In this document: in pieces, positions 1 through 7,048 of the stretch | How positions within the stretch are numbered: the first letter of the stretch is position 1 | How the letters are laid out: the number at the start of each line of letters is the position of its first letter | From: IDS-8 sp040902105 | GTDB taxonomy: Bacteria; Pseudomonadota; Gammaproteobacteria; Steroidobacterales; Woeseiaceae | Assembly: GCA_040902105.1 (NCBI GenBank) | Contig: JBBDXW010000071.1 | Location: 178,636 to 242,635, forward strand | Reading direction: 5' to 3' | DNA length: 64,000 nucleotides | Notes under the pieces: generated by a model | The model's database searches: none | What the model saw: the letters and a program-made list of their open reading frames with translations, nothing else | Told to the model about the DNA's origin: nothing | Position numbers and translations under genes: made by a program

Positions 1-102
1 AATCATTAAGAGTGTCGCACCATCGGCAGAATGCGTTTAGACGTACGTGATATTGACCCCCCAACGTAGCCATTCACTTGCAAACTCATACGCTCGGATC
101 AC

Positions 103-1905
103 TTAGGGCACCTCCGCTGCCCTAGTGTCCGGCTGGTCTTGATGCTCCTGTGCTACCCAAAGAGAGGCGTACGCTCCATCTTTCCGAAGCAAATCCTGAT
201 GTGTGCCGTGCTCGAGGACGCGGCCCTTGCCGAGAACGACAATTTCATCGGCATCTGTGACGGTAGACAAACGATGCGCAATTATTAGCGTGGTCGCTCC
301 TCGTGAGACATCCCTGATGTTGGAAAGAATCTCTTGCTCTGTTTTGGAGTCCAAGGAAGACGTTGCCTCGTCGAAGACGAAAATCCTTGGTGTCTTTAGT
401 GCCGCTCGGGCAATGGCGACGCGCTGCTTTTCACCACCGGATAGCTTGACACCGCGCTCCCCAACCTTTGTCTCATAGCCGTCTGGCTGGCTGGCTATGA
501 ACTCGTGAAGGTGGGCGACCTTCGCCGCACGTGCGATGTCTTTTGCCGGACACCGCGGACGGCCGATGCCGATATTGTAGGCAATGGAGTCATTAAACAA
601 CACGGTGTCCTGCGGCACCACGGCGATAGTCTCACGTAAGGCGGACACGGATACCTCCGATATGGGTGTGCCGTCGAGCAGAATCCGTCCACTGTCCGGT
701 TCACAGAACCGCAGTAAAAGCCGGACTAGCGATGATTTGCCCGATCCACTGGCGCCCACAACGGCAACTGTTTTCCCTGCGGGTATGGCGAAGCTGACAT
801 CCGCAACCACGGGACGGCCGGGACGGTAGGAGAACGACACGCGATCAAAGACGAGATCGCCCCGACCTCCGGCAAGATCTTCTGTCCTTTCCCGGGTTTC
901 TTCTTCTGGCCGTTTCCTCAGCAGGTCGGCCATCTTCTCGATGAATGCTAGGCCGTGGGCAATATCCCGAAGCGCGAATCCGAGCATTTCTACTGGTCTG
1001 ACAAGCTGCAGCAAATACGTGTGAACGAGGACAAATTCGCCAATACTCAAGCTGCCGCGTGACACGGCACCAGCGGCGACGATCATGGAGATCCCGAGCG
1101 AAAGCGCAAAAATCGCTGCGACAATGAGTCCGTTTCCAAGTTTCTGCACATAGAATTGCCTCCACTGCCGTTCGGTCCTTACGAGGGCAGCGTCGAAGTG
1201 CTCTTGCACCACGCCCTCTGCGTTGAAGCACTTCACCGTCTCGTAGTTGAGGATGCTGTCTATCAGCACTGCATTTGCATCTATGTGTGCAGCTGACGCT
1301 CCACGTGCTGTTCCGGCGATCCGGACGACGCACGCCGTAAACGCCAATATGTAAGAAAGCAGAGCTGCGCCAATGATCGCCAGAAAGACGGGTTGACCGA
1401 GAAAGATCAAGATACTCATCATCATCGCTACTTCGATGATGACGGGCAGGGCCGAAAACACCAGATGGTGAATGACCAATCGACATCCCAGAAGGCCGTT
1501 GTTCAAGGTTTGCCCGAGCGCACCGGTCTTGCGATCTAGGTGGAAGCTCAGCGGCAGTTTCATCACGTGCCCGAAGAGGTGTAGGCTTAGACGCCTCTGT
1601 AGACGGTAATCCGCAATCCCATACGCTAGCTCACGTGCTTCCTGCAATGACCTCACCAGCCATTGGTTGCTGGCGTAGGCAAGGACGAGAGCAGCGGGCG
1701 CAAAATAAGGGACATCGGACTGCGGCTCAGATAAGGCGTCCACTGCCATCTTAAGCAATAATGGAGCCGCTCCAGTTAACGTGGAGGAAACGAGCGTCAG
1801 CAGCAGCGCCAGTGCGAACCGCCGTCGGATGAAGGTGTCGGCTTGCGACCACAGTAGCCCGAGAATCATTCTCGCGATTTGCTGCGTCACTCGCCCGTGA
1901 TTCAT
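103..1905 (-). CDS. Lasso peptide ABC exporter (D protein), ATM1/HMT-like
   Basis: Predicted 600-residue type I ABC exporter with a fused transmembrane domain (about residues 20-320) and nucleotide-binding domain (about 345-590). Visible motifs are Walker A GASGSGKSS, signature LSGGEKQR and Walker B IFVFDEATSSLD followed by the H-loop AHRLST. The membrane part resembles ATM1/heavy-metal-type half transporters (for example the RDIAHGLAFIEKMADLL stretch) rather than the microcin J25 exporter. It is last in the minus-strand lasso operon, so export of and immunity to the mature peptide are inferred from position. The start is uncertain: ATG at 1905, 29 nt after the C gene stop, was chosen over a TTG at 1980 that would overlap C; neither has a clear Shine-Dalgarno sequence. 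Base composition is lower in GC than in the rest of the window. Confidence 0.88.
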   Translation of the reverse strand: MNHGRVTQQIARMILGLLWSQADTFIRRRFALALLLTLVSSTLTGAAPLLLKMAVDALSEPQSDVPYFAPAALVLAYASNQWLVRSLQEARELAYGIADYRLQRRLSLHLFGHVMKLPLSFHLDRKTGALGQTLNNGLLGCRLVIHHLVFSALPVIIEVAMMMSILIFLGQPVFLAIIGAALLSYILAFTACVVRIAGTARGASAAHIDANAVLIDSILNYETVKCFNAEGVVQEHFDAALVRTERQWRQFYVQKLGNGLIVAAIFALSLGISMIVAAGAVSRGSLSIGEFVLVHTYLLQLVRPVEMLGFALRDIAHGLAFIEKMADLLRKRPEEETRERTEDLAGGRGDLVFDRVSFSYRPGRPVVADVSFAIPAGKTVAVVGASGSGKSSLVRLLLRFCEPDSGRILLDGTPISEVSVSALRETIAVVPQDTVLFNDSIAYNIGIGRPRCPAKDIARAAKVAHLHEFIASQPDGYETKVGERGVKLSGGEKQRVAIARAALKTPRIFVFDEATSSLDSKTEQEILSNIRDVSRGATTLIIAHRLSTVTDADEIVVLGKGRVLEHGTHQDLLRKDGAYASLWVAQEHQDQPDTRAAEVP

Positions 1906-1934
1906 GCGATGCTTGTGTCTTTGTCGAGCACAGC

Positions 1935-3755
1935 CTACGCTGCCGCTCTGTGCCAAACACCCGCCCAACTTCGCAACCAAGTCTCCACTCTTACCGCTGT
2001 GTATATATCAATGCGGCGAGCGCCCCGGATCAGTGCCTGTTCTGACAATTGCTCTTCCACCTTTTGTCTGTCCAGAATACGTTCCGAGACCAACATGCCG
2101 TCGAGCAAGTACTCGCGAAGAAATTTGGCATTTTCGATGAGCAGTCGGTTGAAATAGTTGGTCGTCGATCCTTTGGAAATCCGAGCGGTTATCTCGGGAG
2201 GCAATTCATCCCTAAACGCCTCGCGGGCGAGTGCTCGGCTGACACCGCCACGCGTCAGCACGTATGTTGGGATCTTTAAGCAGCACTCAATGATTGGCTG
2301 GGAGATAAGAGGATGGACTATATCCAAGTATTTGGACTGTTTAAGGTAGAAGGGCTGTGTGTCGACGATAAGTTCGATATGCTGAACTTTGGCGGCCGGC
2401 ACACCATCGGCGTTTTCGACCCAAGGGTGGACAATTGCCTTGGGTGAGAGCGCTGCTACCGCGTCGTCGCTAAGCAGCGGGGATCGCTCATAAATCGTGT
2501 ACGGGTCGAACCGTCGTTTGAATACACCGTAGATGAGCGCTTGACCCAGGACATTCCAGATCGATTTCCCAGTTAGTCTGCTGGTATCGGTGACAATCGT
2601 CGCGAGTTCTGGATGAAGACCGTGCTGCCACACGTACTCCGCGGCGCTCCGTGGATTCCGCATCTGCTGAAACAGATGATCCCCTCCCTGTCCCGTAAAG
2701 ACAGCCTCGGTACGACGCTCCTGGACTAGGCGTTGCAGCAACTTGTCAGTTTCCGAGTACATGGTCGTCATGCTTGGCGTTGCGTGTTTTCGCGTGTCCA
2801 GCAAACTTTCGAGACTACGATCCGTCGACCGCAACTGCATCTCAATCAATTCGAAGCCAGCCTTCTGGGCCGCAAGGCCGGCAAAATAGCGTTCATCGCC
2901 CTCCGGCGACTCCGGCCTGAAATTCATGCAGACGACTTGAGCACTATTCGATACAAGTCCAAGGCAGCAGGCGACGAGGGCCGAGTCGAGGCCTCCCGAA
3001 AGCTCAAGAACAATGCCTCCGTAGCATGAGGCCCAGGCCTGTACACAGTTGCTGACTGCTTGCTTCAACGCTTTCTTTGCGTGCTCAGGTTCTTCAATTA
3101 CACCTGATTCGTACACTCGAGTGGGTTCCCAATGGAACGATCCCGATGTGGCATCGGTCTCCACGACCATGCACTCGCCCGCGTAGACTTGCGATATTCT
3201 CTCAAAGCCGGTCTCCTTGGTGACCGCCCGCATATTCCAGAACTGTGCGGCTATGTGATTCCAATTTATGTGGAGTTCGTCGGTGTGCAGCGAGATATGG
3301 TCCTCGAGGTTCGACATAAACACAGAGACGTCTAGGATTTCTGTGAAGATGCAGGGCAGCGCGCCAGTGGGATCACGAAACACATAGTGCCGCCGCTTGG
3401 AATCATCCCGGAGAAAGGCCACGTATCGGCCCCAGTAATGGTCGGCGAGGTGCTTCCCCTGAGTCTCAATAAGCGTACGGCTTGTTTTCAAATCGAACGT
3501 TACGTCCACTGGCATCTGTTCAGCTTGCTTAGAGCGATGGAATAGCCTGCCTACAACCACTCCTACGCTGCCCTGAAGTCGGTATGCTTCGGTGATGCCA
3601 GCGCGCGTGCCCCTGTCAAATACCAGCAGCCCATTGGCCTCCAGGACACAGCGCCAACTAGACGACGATGACCGCAAACGCCGTGCGAGCGTTTGTGCGT
3701 TGGCTGTACTCCCGTTGTCCTCGGGATTCCATATGAGAGCCACGAAACGATTCAC
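1935..3755 (-). CDS. Lasso peptide macrolactam synthetase (C protein, asparagine-synthetase-like)
   Basis: Predicted 606-residue asparagine-synthetase-B homologue. The N-terminal half resembles a glutamine amidotransferase domain but has no catalytic Cys after the start Met, as is usual for lasso cyclases. The C-terminal half carries the ATP-pyrophosphatase loop SGGLDSA at residues 253-259 and a second conserved TGQGGDHLF segment. In lasso pathways this enzyme adenylates the side-chain carboxylate at core position 7, 8 or 9 and forms the isopeptide bond with the N-terminal amine. The start is a GTG at 3755, 17 nt after the stop of the B gene, with GGAG about 11 nt upstream. Gene order precursor-B-C-D on one strand is the canonical proteobacterial lasso operon. 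Confidence 0.92.
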   Translation of the reverse strand: MNRFVALIWNPEDNGSTANAQTLARRLRSSSSSWRCVLEANGLLVFDRGTRAGITEAYRLQGSVGVVVGRLFHRSKQAEQMPVDVTFDLKTSRTLIETQGKHLADHYWGRYVAFLRDDSKRRHYVFRDPTGALPCIFTEILDVSVFMSNLEDHISLHTDELHINWNHIAAQFWNMRAVTKETGFERISQVYAGECMVVETDATSGSFHWEPTRVYESGVIEEPEHAKKALKQAVSNCVQAWASCYGGIVLELSGGLDSALVACCLGLVSNSAQVVCMNFRPESPEGDERYFAGLAAQKAGFELIEMQLRSTDRSLESLLDTRKHATPSMTTMYSETDKLLQRLVQERRTEAVFTGQGGDHLFQQMRNPRSAAEYVWQHGLHPELATIVTDTSRLTGKSIWNVLGQALIYGVFKRRFDPYTIYERSPLLSDDAVAALSPKAIVHPWVENADGVPAAKVQHIELIVDTQPFYLKQSKYLDIVHPLISQPIIECCLKIPTYVLTRGGVSRALAREAFRDELPPEITARISKGSTTNYFNRLLIENAKFLREYLLDGMLVSERILDRQKVEEQLSEQALIRGARRIDIYTAVRVETWLRSWAGVWHRAAA

Positions 3756-3772
3756 AATCGCCTACGCTCCGG

Positions 3773-4522
3773 CTAGATACACATTATGGGTGTGTAATTT
3801 CTTACGTTTTCAACGGTATCATTCAAAATCGCGCTGCCGTCTTGAACCCAGCAATGCGCGCGAAATGGCTCCATCGTTACACCAAAGACCCATTGAGGAA
3901 AAACGCGATACCGTGCCAGAAATTCAACCAGCGAAAGCGAATCGAAAAGGCAAAGGTAGTCCCGTGGATAATATCGCCGTAGTGCGTGAAATACGGCAGT
4001 GTGTTCGCGTACCCGAGGGTATCGATCTATAGCAGAACGTTTGGCGGCACCTTTTCGACGCTCCACGCGCCGCACTGTGCTCTCTAACGAATTCCAGCGC
4101 AGCCGCGTTGATGCAAGAACAGCAGCACCGAAGAAATTTCTTACATCTCGGAACTTCACAACAGCAGGTCGCCCGTGAGCGCCAACCGTCATCCCGCTTA
4201 ACGGCAGTTCAGCGCTGACATGCGCCGCATCCTTTCCGGAGGCCCGGTCGTCAACAAGAAGTCCGTTCTCGACAAGCACCTCTAGGGCACGGTCTATGCA
4301 CTGCCCTGATTCCATCGATCGCACTGCAGCGTGCTCGATAATGGCGCTCTCCGTCAAAAACGGTCGAACAGCAAGGCTTTGCTCGCGACCCAGACAGAGG
4401 TACTTATCTTGTCTTAGATCCAAGAAAACAAGGTGTTCATCAGCGTGGCAAACATAAGCGTGCCTCGCTAAGATAAGTGGCGCCGTCACCATGACACTAC
4501 TAAGTTTTCTAGGGCGAAGCAC
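3773..4522 (-). CDS. Lasso peptide leader-binding and leader-peptidase fusion (B protein: RRE plus transglutaminase-like)
   Basis: Predicted 249-residue protein combining the two lasso B functions. Residues about 15-95 resemble a PqqD-type RiPP recognition element (segment LVFLDLRQDKYLCLG). Residues about 120-249 resemble the transglutaminase/cysteine-protease leader peptidase, with a plausible triad C191 (in DYLCLFDSLS), H223 (in FRAHCWVQ) and D235 (in AILND). It should bind the precursor leader, cut it after the TK dipeptide and hand the core to the cyclase. A GTG at 4522 opens the frame; ATG at 4492, just before VTAPLILARHAYVC, is an equally plausible start because neither has a good ribosome-binding site. 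The gene lies 197 nt downstream of the precursor gene, beyond a strong hairpin. Confidence 0.85.
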   Translation of the reverse strand: MLRPRKLSSVMVTAPLILARHAYVCHADEHLVFLDLRQDKYLCLGREQSLAVRPFLTESAIIEHAAVRSMESGQCIDRALEVLVENGLLVDDRASGKDAAHVSAELPLSGMTVGAHGRPAVVKFRDVRNFFGAAVLASTRLRWNSLESTVRRVERRKGAAKRSAIDRYPRVREHTAVFHALRRYYPRDYLCLFDSLSLVEFLARYRVFPQWVFGVTMEPFRAHCWVQDGSAILNDTVENVRNYTPIMCI

Positions 4523-4651
4523 GCGGCGCGCGAGCAGTTAACATGCTCGTAGGCCGTTGTGAACACGAAGGTGGATCTGATTCCTGTTTGATCGACGCAA
4601 ATCATCTCAAGTCCCATAGTCGATTACTTTTACAATTTGGATGGATAAATT

Positions 4652-4679
4652 GGATGCGCGGCCAAGTGGCCGCGCATCC
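4652..4679 (-). promoter_or_regulatory. Perfect 12-bp hairpin between precursor and B gene
   Basis: GGATGCGCGGCC, loop AAGT, then GGCCGCGCATCC form a perfect 12-bp GC-rich stem, about 40 nt after the precursor stop and 130 nt before the B start. On the transcribed strand it is followed by AATTTATCC, not a run of T, so it is a poor intrinsic terminator. Hairpins between the precursor and processing genes are reported in other lasso operons as attenuating or 3'-end-stabilising elements that raise precursor over enzyme levels; that role here is inferred. Confidence 0.65.
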
Positions 4680-4719
4680 GTCGGTGGACTAATTGCTCTC
4701 TTGTAAGAGTCAACTGTCA

Positions 4720-4812
4720 TTAGTCGTGCTTGTTCGGGTCAGCACTTCCACCTTCGTCTTCTGGGCCATTTTTGCCCTTCGTCTCCTCCGAGACTTTGCC
4801 AAGATCAATCAT
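4720..4812 (-). CDS. Lasso peptide precursor (A gene)
   Basis: A 30-codon frame reads MIDLGKVSEETK as leader, then GKNGPEDEGGSADPNKHD as core, then TAA. Lasso hallmarks are Thr at leader position -2, Gly at core position 1, and an acidic residue at position 7 (Asp) or 8 (Glu) for the macrolactam ring. The LG....ETKG junction resembles that of other proteobacterial lasso leaders. The start at 4812 is set by a perfect AAGGAG (4819-4824) six bases upstream; an in-frame ATG at 4827 would add MKEKV but has no such site. It is the first gene of the minus-strand operon, upstream of B, C and D. The core has no aromatic, Leu, Ile, Val or Met residue, unusual for a class whose thread is usually locked by bulky side chains; K16 and H17 are the only large plug candidates. 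Confidence 0.85.
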   Translation of the reverse strand: MIDLGKVSEETKGKNGPEDEGGSADPNKHD

Positions 4813-4818
4813 GACTTT

Positions 4819-4824
4819 CTCCTT
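4819..4824 (-). promoter_or_regulatory. Ribosome-binding site of the lasso precursor
   Basis: On the minus strand AAGGAG is followed after six bases by the ATG at 4812. This decides the internal start over the upstream ATG at 4827, whose 5' side (CTGTAACA) shows no Shine-Dalgarno match. Confidence 0.7.
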
Positions 4825-4871
4825 CATTGTTACAGGGTAGTTTGAAACACCACATCAACGTGGCGAGGATC

Positions 4872-4901
4872 AACGTAGAGCAATGGGAGAAAGGTAGTCA
4901 A
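4872..4901 (-). promoter_or_regulatory. Candidate promoter of the lasso operon
   Basis: On the minus strand TTGACT (4901-4896) is a near-consensus -35 box. The best -10 at 18-bp spacing is TACGTT (4877-4872), which matches TATAAT at only three positions. A start near 4865 would give a leader of about 53 nt. The weak -10 and the dyad site directly abutting the -35 suggest a promoter that needs an activator; this is inference from layout. Confidence 0.35.
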
Positions 4902-4936
4902 AAATATCTATTCTTTGGGGAAAGAATAGATATTCT
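4901..4936. promoter_or_regulatory. Proximal pair of AGAATA-N2-TATTCT dyads (candidate operator)
   Basis: Two 14-bp dyads, AAAATATCTATTCT (4901-4914) and AGAATAGATATTCT (4923-4936), start 22 bp apart, about two helical turns. They also form a perfect 14-bp inverted repeat around GGGG (4903-4934). They lie immediately upstream of the candidate -35 box of the lasso operon, the usual place for an activator. The cognate regulator is unknown. Confidence 0.6.
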
Positions 4937-4987
4937 GTGGGAGGCAGGTAACTCAATCGACTATAAAGCCTGCAATTGACTCTGGCC

Positions 4988-5022
4988 AGAATATCTATTG
5001 TGCTTGCAAGAATAGATCTATT
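4988..5022. promoter_or_regulatory. Distal pair of AGAATA-type dyads
   Basis: AGAATATCTATTGT (4988-5001) and AGAATAGATCTATT (5009-5022) repeat the motif seen at 4901-4936, again 21 bp apart. The second contains the perfect 12-bp palindrome AATAGATCTATT. The repeated spacing supports cooperative binding of the same dimeric regulator at both pairs; the function is inferred. Confidence 0.5.
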
Positions 5023-5383
5023 TTTGTGCATAAATTCATTGCGACCGGCATTCTATGCAGGAGGCGTGCGAAAAAATGGCAAGTCAGATTACTGTCTATG
5101 AAGACTTATTCTGAACAGAGTGCGTGCTGTAGTTTCATTGTGATGACTTTTCGCTACGTGGCGACGAATTGCGACGCGACGAAGTGCCGGTCTTCGAACG
5201 CGCGCAGTCGATGAGAATTCGAGCACTTGGTAACGCACAGGACCCGCGCCGAGATCTGCAGGAAAGAGGCTGTGCAGCCTGCTAGCTACACGGTCCGCGG
5301 GTAAGGCAAGAACCAATCTACGGTCGGCGGCAAGGCGTGTTTCGGCACCTTGGCAGCGCCATGAAAGTGCTTGCAGCACGCGC

Positions 5384-6040
5384 TTACCGCCTCGTCAAAT
5401 CAAGCAACGTCGGCAGAACCACGACGCGTTTGTCGTGATAACCGTGAATGGCTCGCAGCAAACCCTCACAGCGCCCGCCGAGAAGCAATTCGCACAACCG
5501 CCTGAGTTCGTCCTGCACGTTCTCTACATGCCGGCACTCGACCGTGCGGATGTAAAAGAGATGATCGTTGGCGTGGCAGATCGAGCGAACAACATGCGAG
5601 TTCTTACCCAGCGATGCGATGTCGGAGAAAATCTCCCCGGTATAACCGGCCAGCGTACTGACGTCGGAGATCACCCGCCGGTTGAGCCTGTACAGCACCC
5701 CGGCAATCGGTTCGAACTCGGGCAGCTTTCGCCGGGCCGCAGCGTCAAGCCCTTCCAGCTCCCTCGCAAGCAGCAGCCTCGTGAGTTCGTAATACCCCAC
5801 CAGGTTCTCCTCCGACAGGCTCATGGCAATAAATCCCTTGCGCGGCGCCTTGATCACCAGGTTTTCCGCCGCGAGGCGATTCAATGCCTCCCGGATCGGC
5901 GTCGTGCTGACGCCGAGAGCATCCGCGAGCGGCTGAAGGTATATTCGCCGGCCCTGCGGAAAGGCATAGGCAATGACGCTTGCCTTGATGGCCTGATAGA
6001 CGCGGTCGCCGGCCGCGCTTGTGGCCGATCTCCTGTCCAT
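5384..6040 (-). CDS. GntR-family transcriptional regulator (copy 1 of tandem pair)
   Basis: Predicted 218-residue regulator. The N-terminal winged helix (about residues 10-75) shows the typical GntR recognition segment GVSTTPIREALNRL followed by the wing APRKGFIA. The remaining roughly 140 residues are helical and resemble an FCD effector domain. It has exactly the same length as the next upstream gene and matches it closely through the DNA-binding domain, so the two are a tandem duplication. ATG at 6040 opens the frame. A lux-box-like site at 6142-6157, with a possible -10 TAGACT at 6116-6111 placed as expected for LuxR activation, suggests quorum-sensing control. The ligand is unknown. It sits between the lasso operon and the LuxR/LuxI genes. 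Confidence 0.85.
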   Translation of the reverse strand: MDRRSATSAAGDRVYQAIKASVIAYAFPQGRRIYLQPLADALGVSTTPIREALNRLAAENLVIKAPRKGFIAMSLSEENLVGYYELTRLLLARELEGLDAAARRKLPEFEPIAGVLYRLNRRVISDVSTLAGYTGEIFSDIASLGKNSHVVRSICHANDHLFYIRTVECRHVENVQDELRRLCELLLGGRCEGLLRAIHGYHDKRVVVLPTLLDLTRR

Positions 6041-6141
6041 TGTTTCTCGCGTTCCGGAAGTTGCGCCCTCGCTGGTGGCGTTTGCGTGACCGGGAACTGG
6101 TGGACAGTTGAGTCTAGGTGACCAGGTAAGGCAAAGCGCCT

Positions 6142-6157
6142 ACCTGAACTTGTAGGT
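6142..6157 (-). promoter_or_regulatory. Lux-box-like site upstream of GntR copy 1
   Basis: ACCTGAACTTGTAGGT is an imperfect 16-bp dyad. It shares ACCTGA-N5-TAGG with two other sites near luxR and luxI. Its centre is about 45 bp upstream of a start predicted from the -10-like TAGACT (6116-6111, minus strand), the geometry of class II LuxR activation. Confidence 0.5.
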
Positions 6158-6190
6158 CTAATGGCGACAGGACGGGAAATTCAAGGCCGG

Positions 6191-6847
6191 CTATTTCCGC
6201 AGCGCGGCAAGCAGTTTCGGCAGCAGGGCCAAGCGGCAGGTATGATACTCGGCGATCGCCTCCGCCACTTCGTTGAAGCGCTCCGCCAGAAACAATTCAC
6301 AGATTCTGATCAGCTCCCCGGGAACGTCATTCAACTGTTCATGCTCGAGCGTACGAACGTAGCGCAGACTGTCGTTGATATGCTCGACGGATTCCACGAC
6401 GTGCGCGTTCGCGGACAGTTGAGCAATGCAGGAAAATAACAAACCTGTGTAGTCCGCGATCGCATCCGGAGTATTGCGCTCACTACCGTCCAGCGCGTTG
6501 CCGATGCTGGCGACGGTGGGAGCCGCCGCCGCCACTACTTCGGTGTTGGAGCGGCGCACCGTCAGTGCCGCGTCGAGCAAGTGCTGGTTCAGTCGATACA
6601 GGCCGATAAACCTGTCCTCGGACATACTCATCGCGACAAACCCCTTTCGCGGTTCCCGGGTTACCAACCCCTCTGCGACCAGCATATTAAGGGCGGCGCG
6701 AATCGGTGTCGTGCTCACGCCCAACTGGGCGGCAAGGAGACCGAGGCGTATCCGTTCGCCCGGACCGAATCCGAAGGCAACAGCACGTGCCTTGATCGCC
6801 CGGTATACGCGGTCACCGTGACCCCCGGCGACGTTTCTGTTCGGCAT
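6191..6847 (-). CDS. GntR-family transcriptional regulator (copy 2 of tandem pair)
   Basis: Predicted 218-residue paralogue of the neighbouring GntR protein. It shares the HTH GVSTTPIRAALNMLVAEGLV, the wing EPRKGFVAMSMSE and the C-terminal layout ending in a YH..R..LLP.LL motif. Similarity is strongest in the DNA-binding domain, so the two may recognise related operators while their C-terminal effector domains have diverged. ATG at 6847 is preceded by GGGGGGAAT. The gene is transcribed away from luxR, with a perfect palindromic lux-box-like site in the shared upstream region. The target and effector are not evident from the sequence. Confidence 0.85.
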   Translation of the reverse strand: MPNRNVAGGHGDRVYRAIKARAVAFGFGPGERIRLGLLAAQLGVSTTPIRAALNMLVAEGLVTREPRKGFVAMSMSEDRFIGLYRLNQHLLDAALTVRRSNTEVVAAAAPTVASIGNALDGSERNTPDAIADYTGLLFSCIAQLSANAHVVESVEHINDSLRYVRTLEHEQLNDVPGELIRICELFLAERFNEVAEAIAEYHTCRLALLPKLLAALRK

Positions 6848-7011
6848 CGCATTCCCCCCAGGCTATGCGTCGATCGGTCCGAGTCCGGCGGCATCGCGGC
6901 AAGGCGATGAGTTTCCGCCGCCTCCGCCGGGGCGTGCGATGCAGGCATCGATTCGGGCGCACAGACTATTGGCGCTGGAATAATCCTAAAGAAGGGGCAT
7001 CATGGCAGGTA

Positions 7012-7029
7012 CTACCTGATCAGGTAGGG
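7012..7029. promoter_or_regulatory. Palindromic lux-box-like site between gntR2 and luxR
   Basis: CTACCTGATCAGGTAG (7012-7027) is a perfect 16-bp palindrome, and the register ACCTGATCAGGTAGGG (7014-7029) fits the ACCTGA-N5-TAGG pattern of the other two sites. A further half site CAGGTA (7006-7011) lies just upstream. It ends 20-odd bases before the luxR ATG, so binding may repress luxR or act on the divergent gntR2 promoter. Confidence 0.55.
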
Positions 7030-7048
7030 GGAATTGGGGACGGCGTAA

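Larger units (their letters stand above)
4828..5383. other. Intergenic region upstream of the lasso operon, no convincing gene
   Basis: About 555 bases between the lasso precursor and the first GntR gene. The first 200 bases are AT-rich and hold the lasso promoter candidate and four dyad sites. From about 5220 base composition returns to the high-GC background. A frame from 5133 to 5282 (stop at 5283-5285) reads protein-like residues (for example LRRDEVPVFERAQSMRIRAL) but has no good start and may be a gene remnant or chance. A 12-codon frame from ATG 5073 with AGGAGG upstream is too short to call. Confidence 0.5.

Noticed and set aside
4813..4827. Upstream ATG at 4827 as the lasso precursor start
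   Set aside because: It has no Shine-Dalgarno sequence, while the internal ATG at 4812 has AAGGAG at ideal distance; the bases between are better explained as that site.
4903..4934. The perfect AT-rich inverted repeat as an intrinsic terminator
   Set aside because: The stem is AT-rich, has no T run, and it belongs to a repeated dyad series next to a -35 box, which fits an operator better.
5026..5214. Plus-strand 62-codon frame beside the dyads
   Set aside because: GTG start without ribosome-binding site, odd Cys/Arg-rich composition and no recognisable feature.
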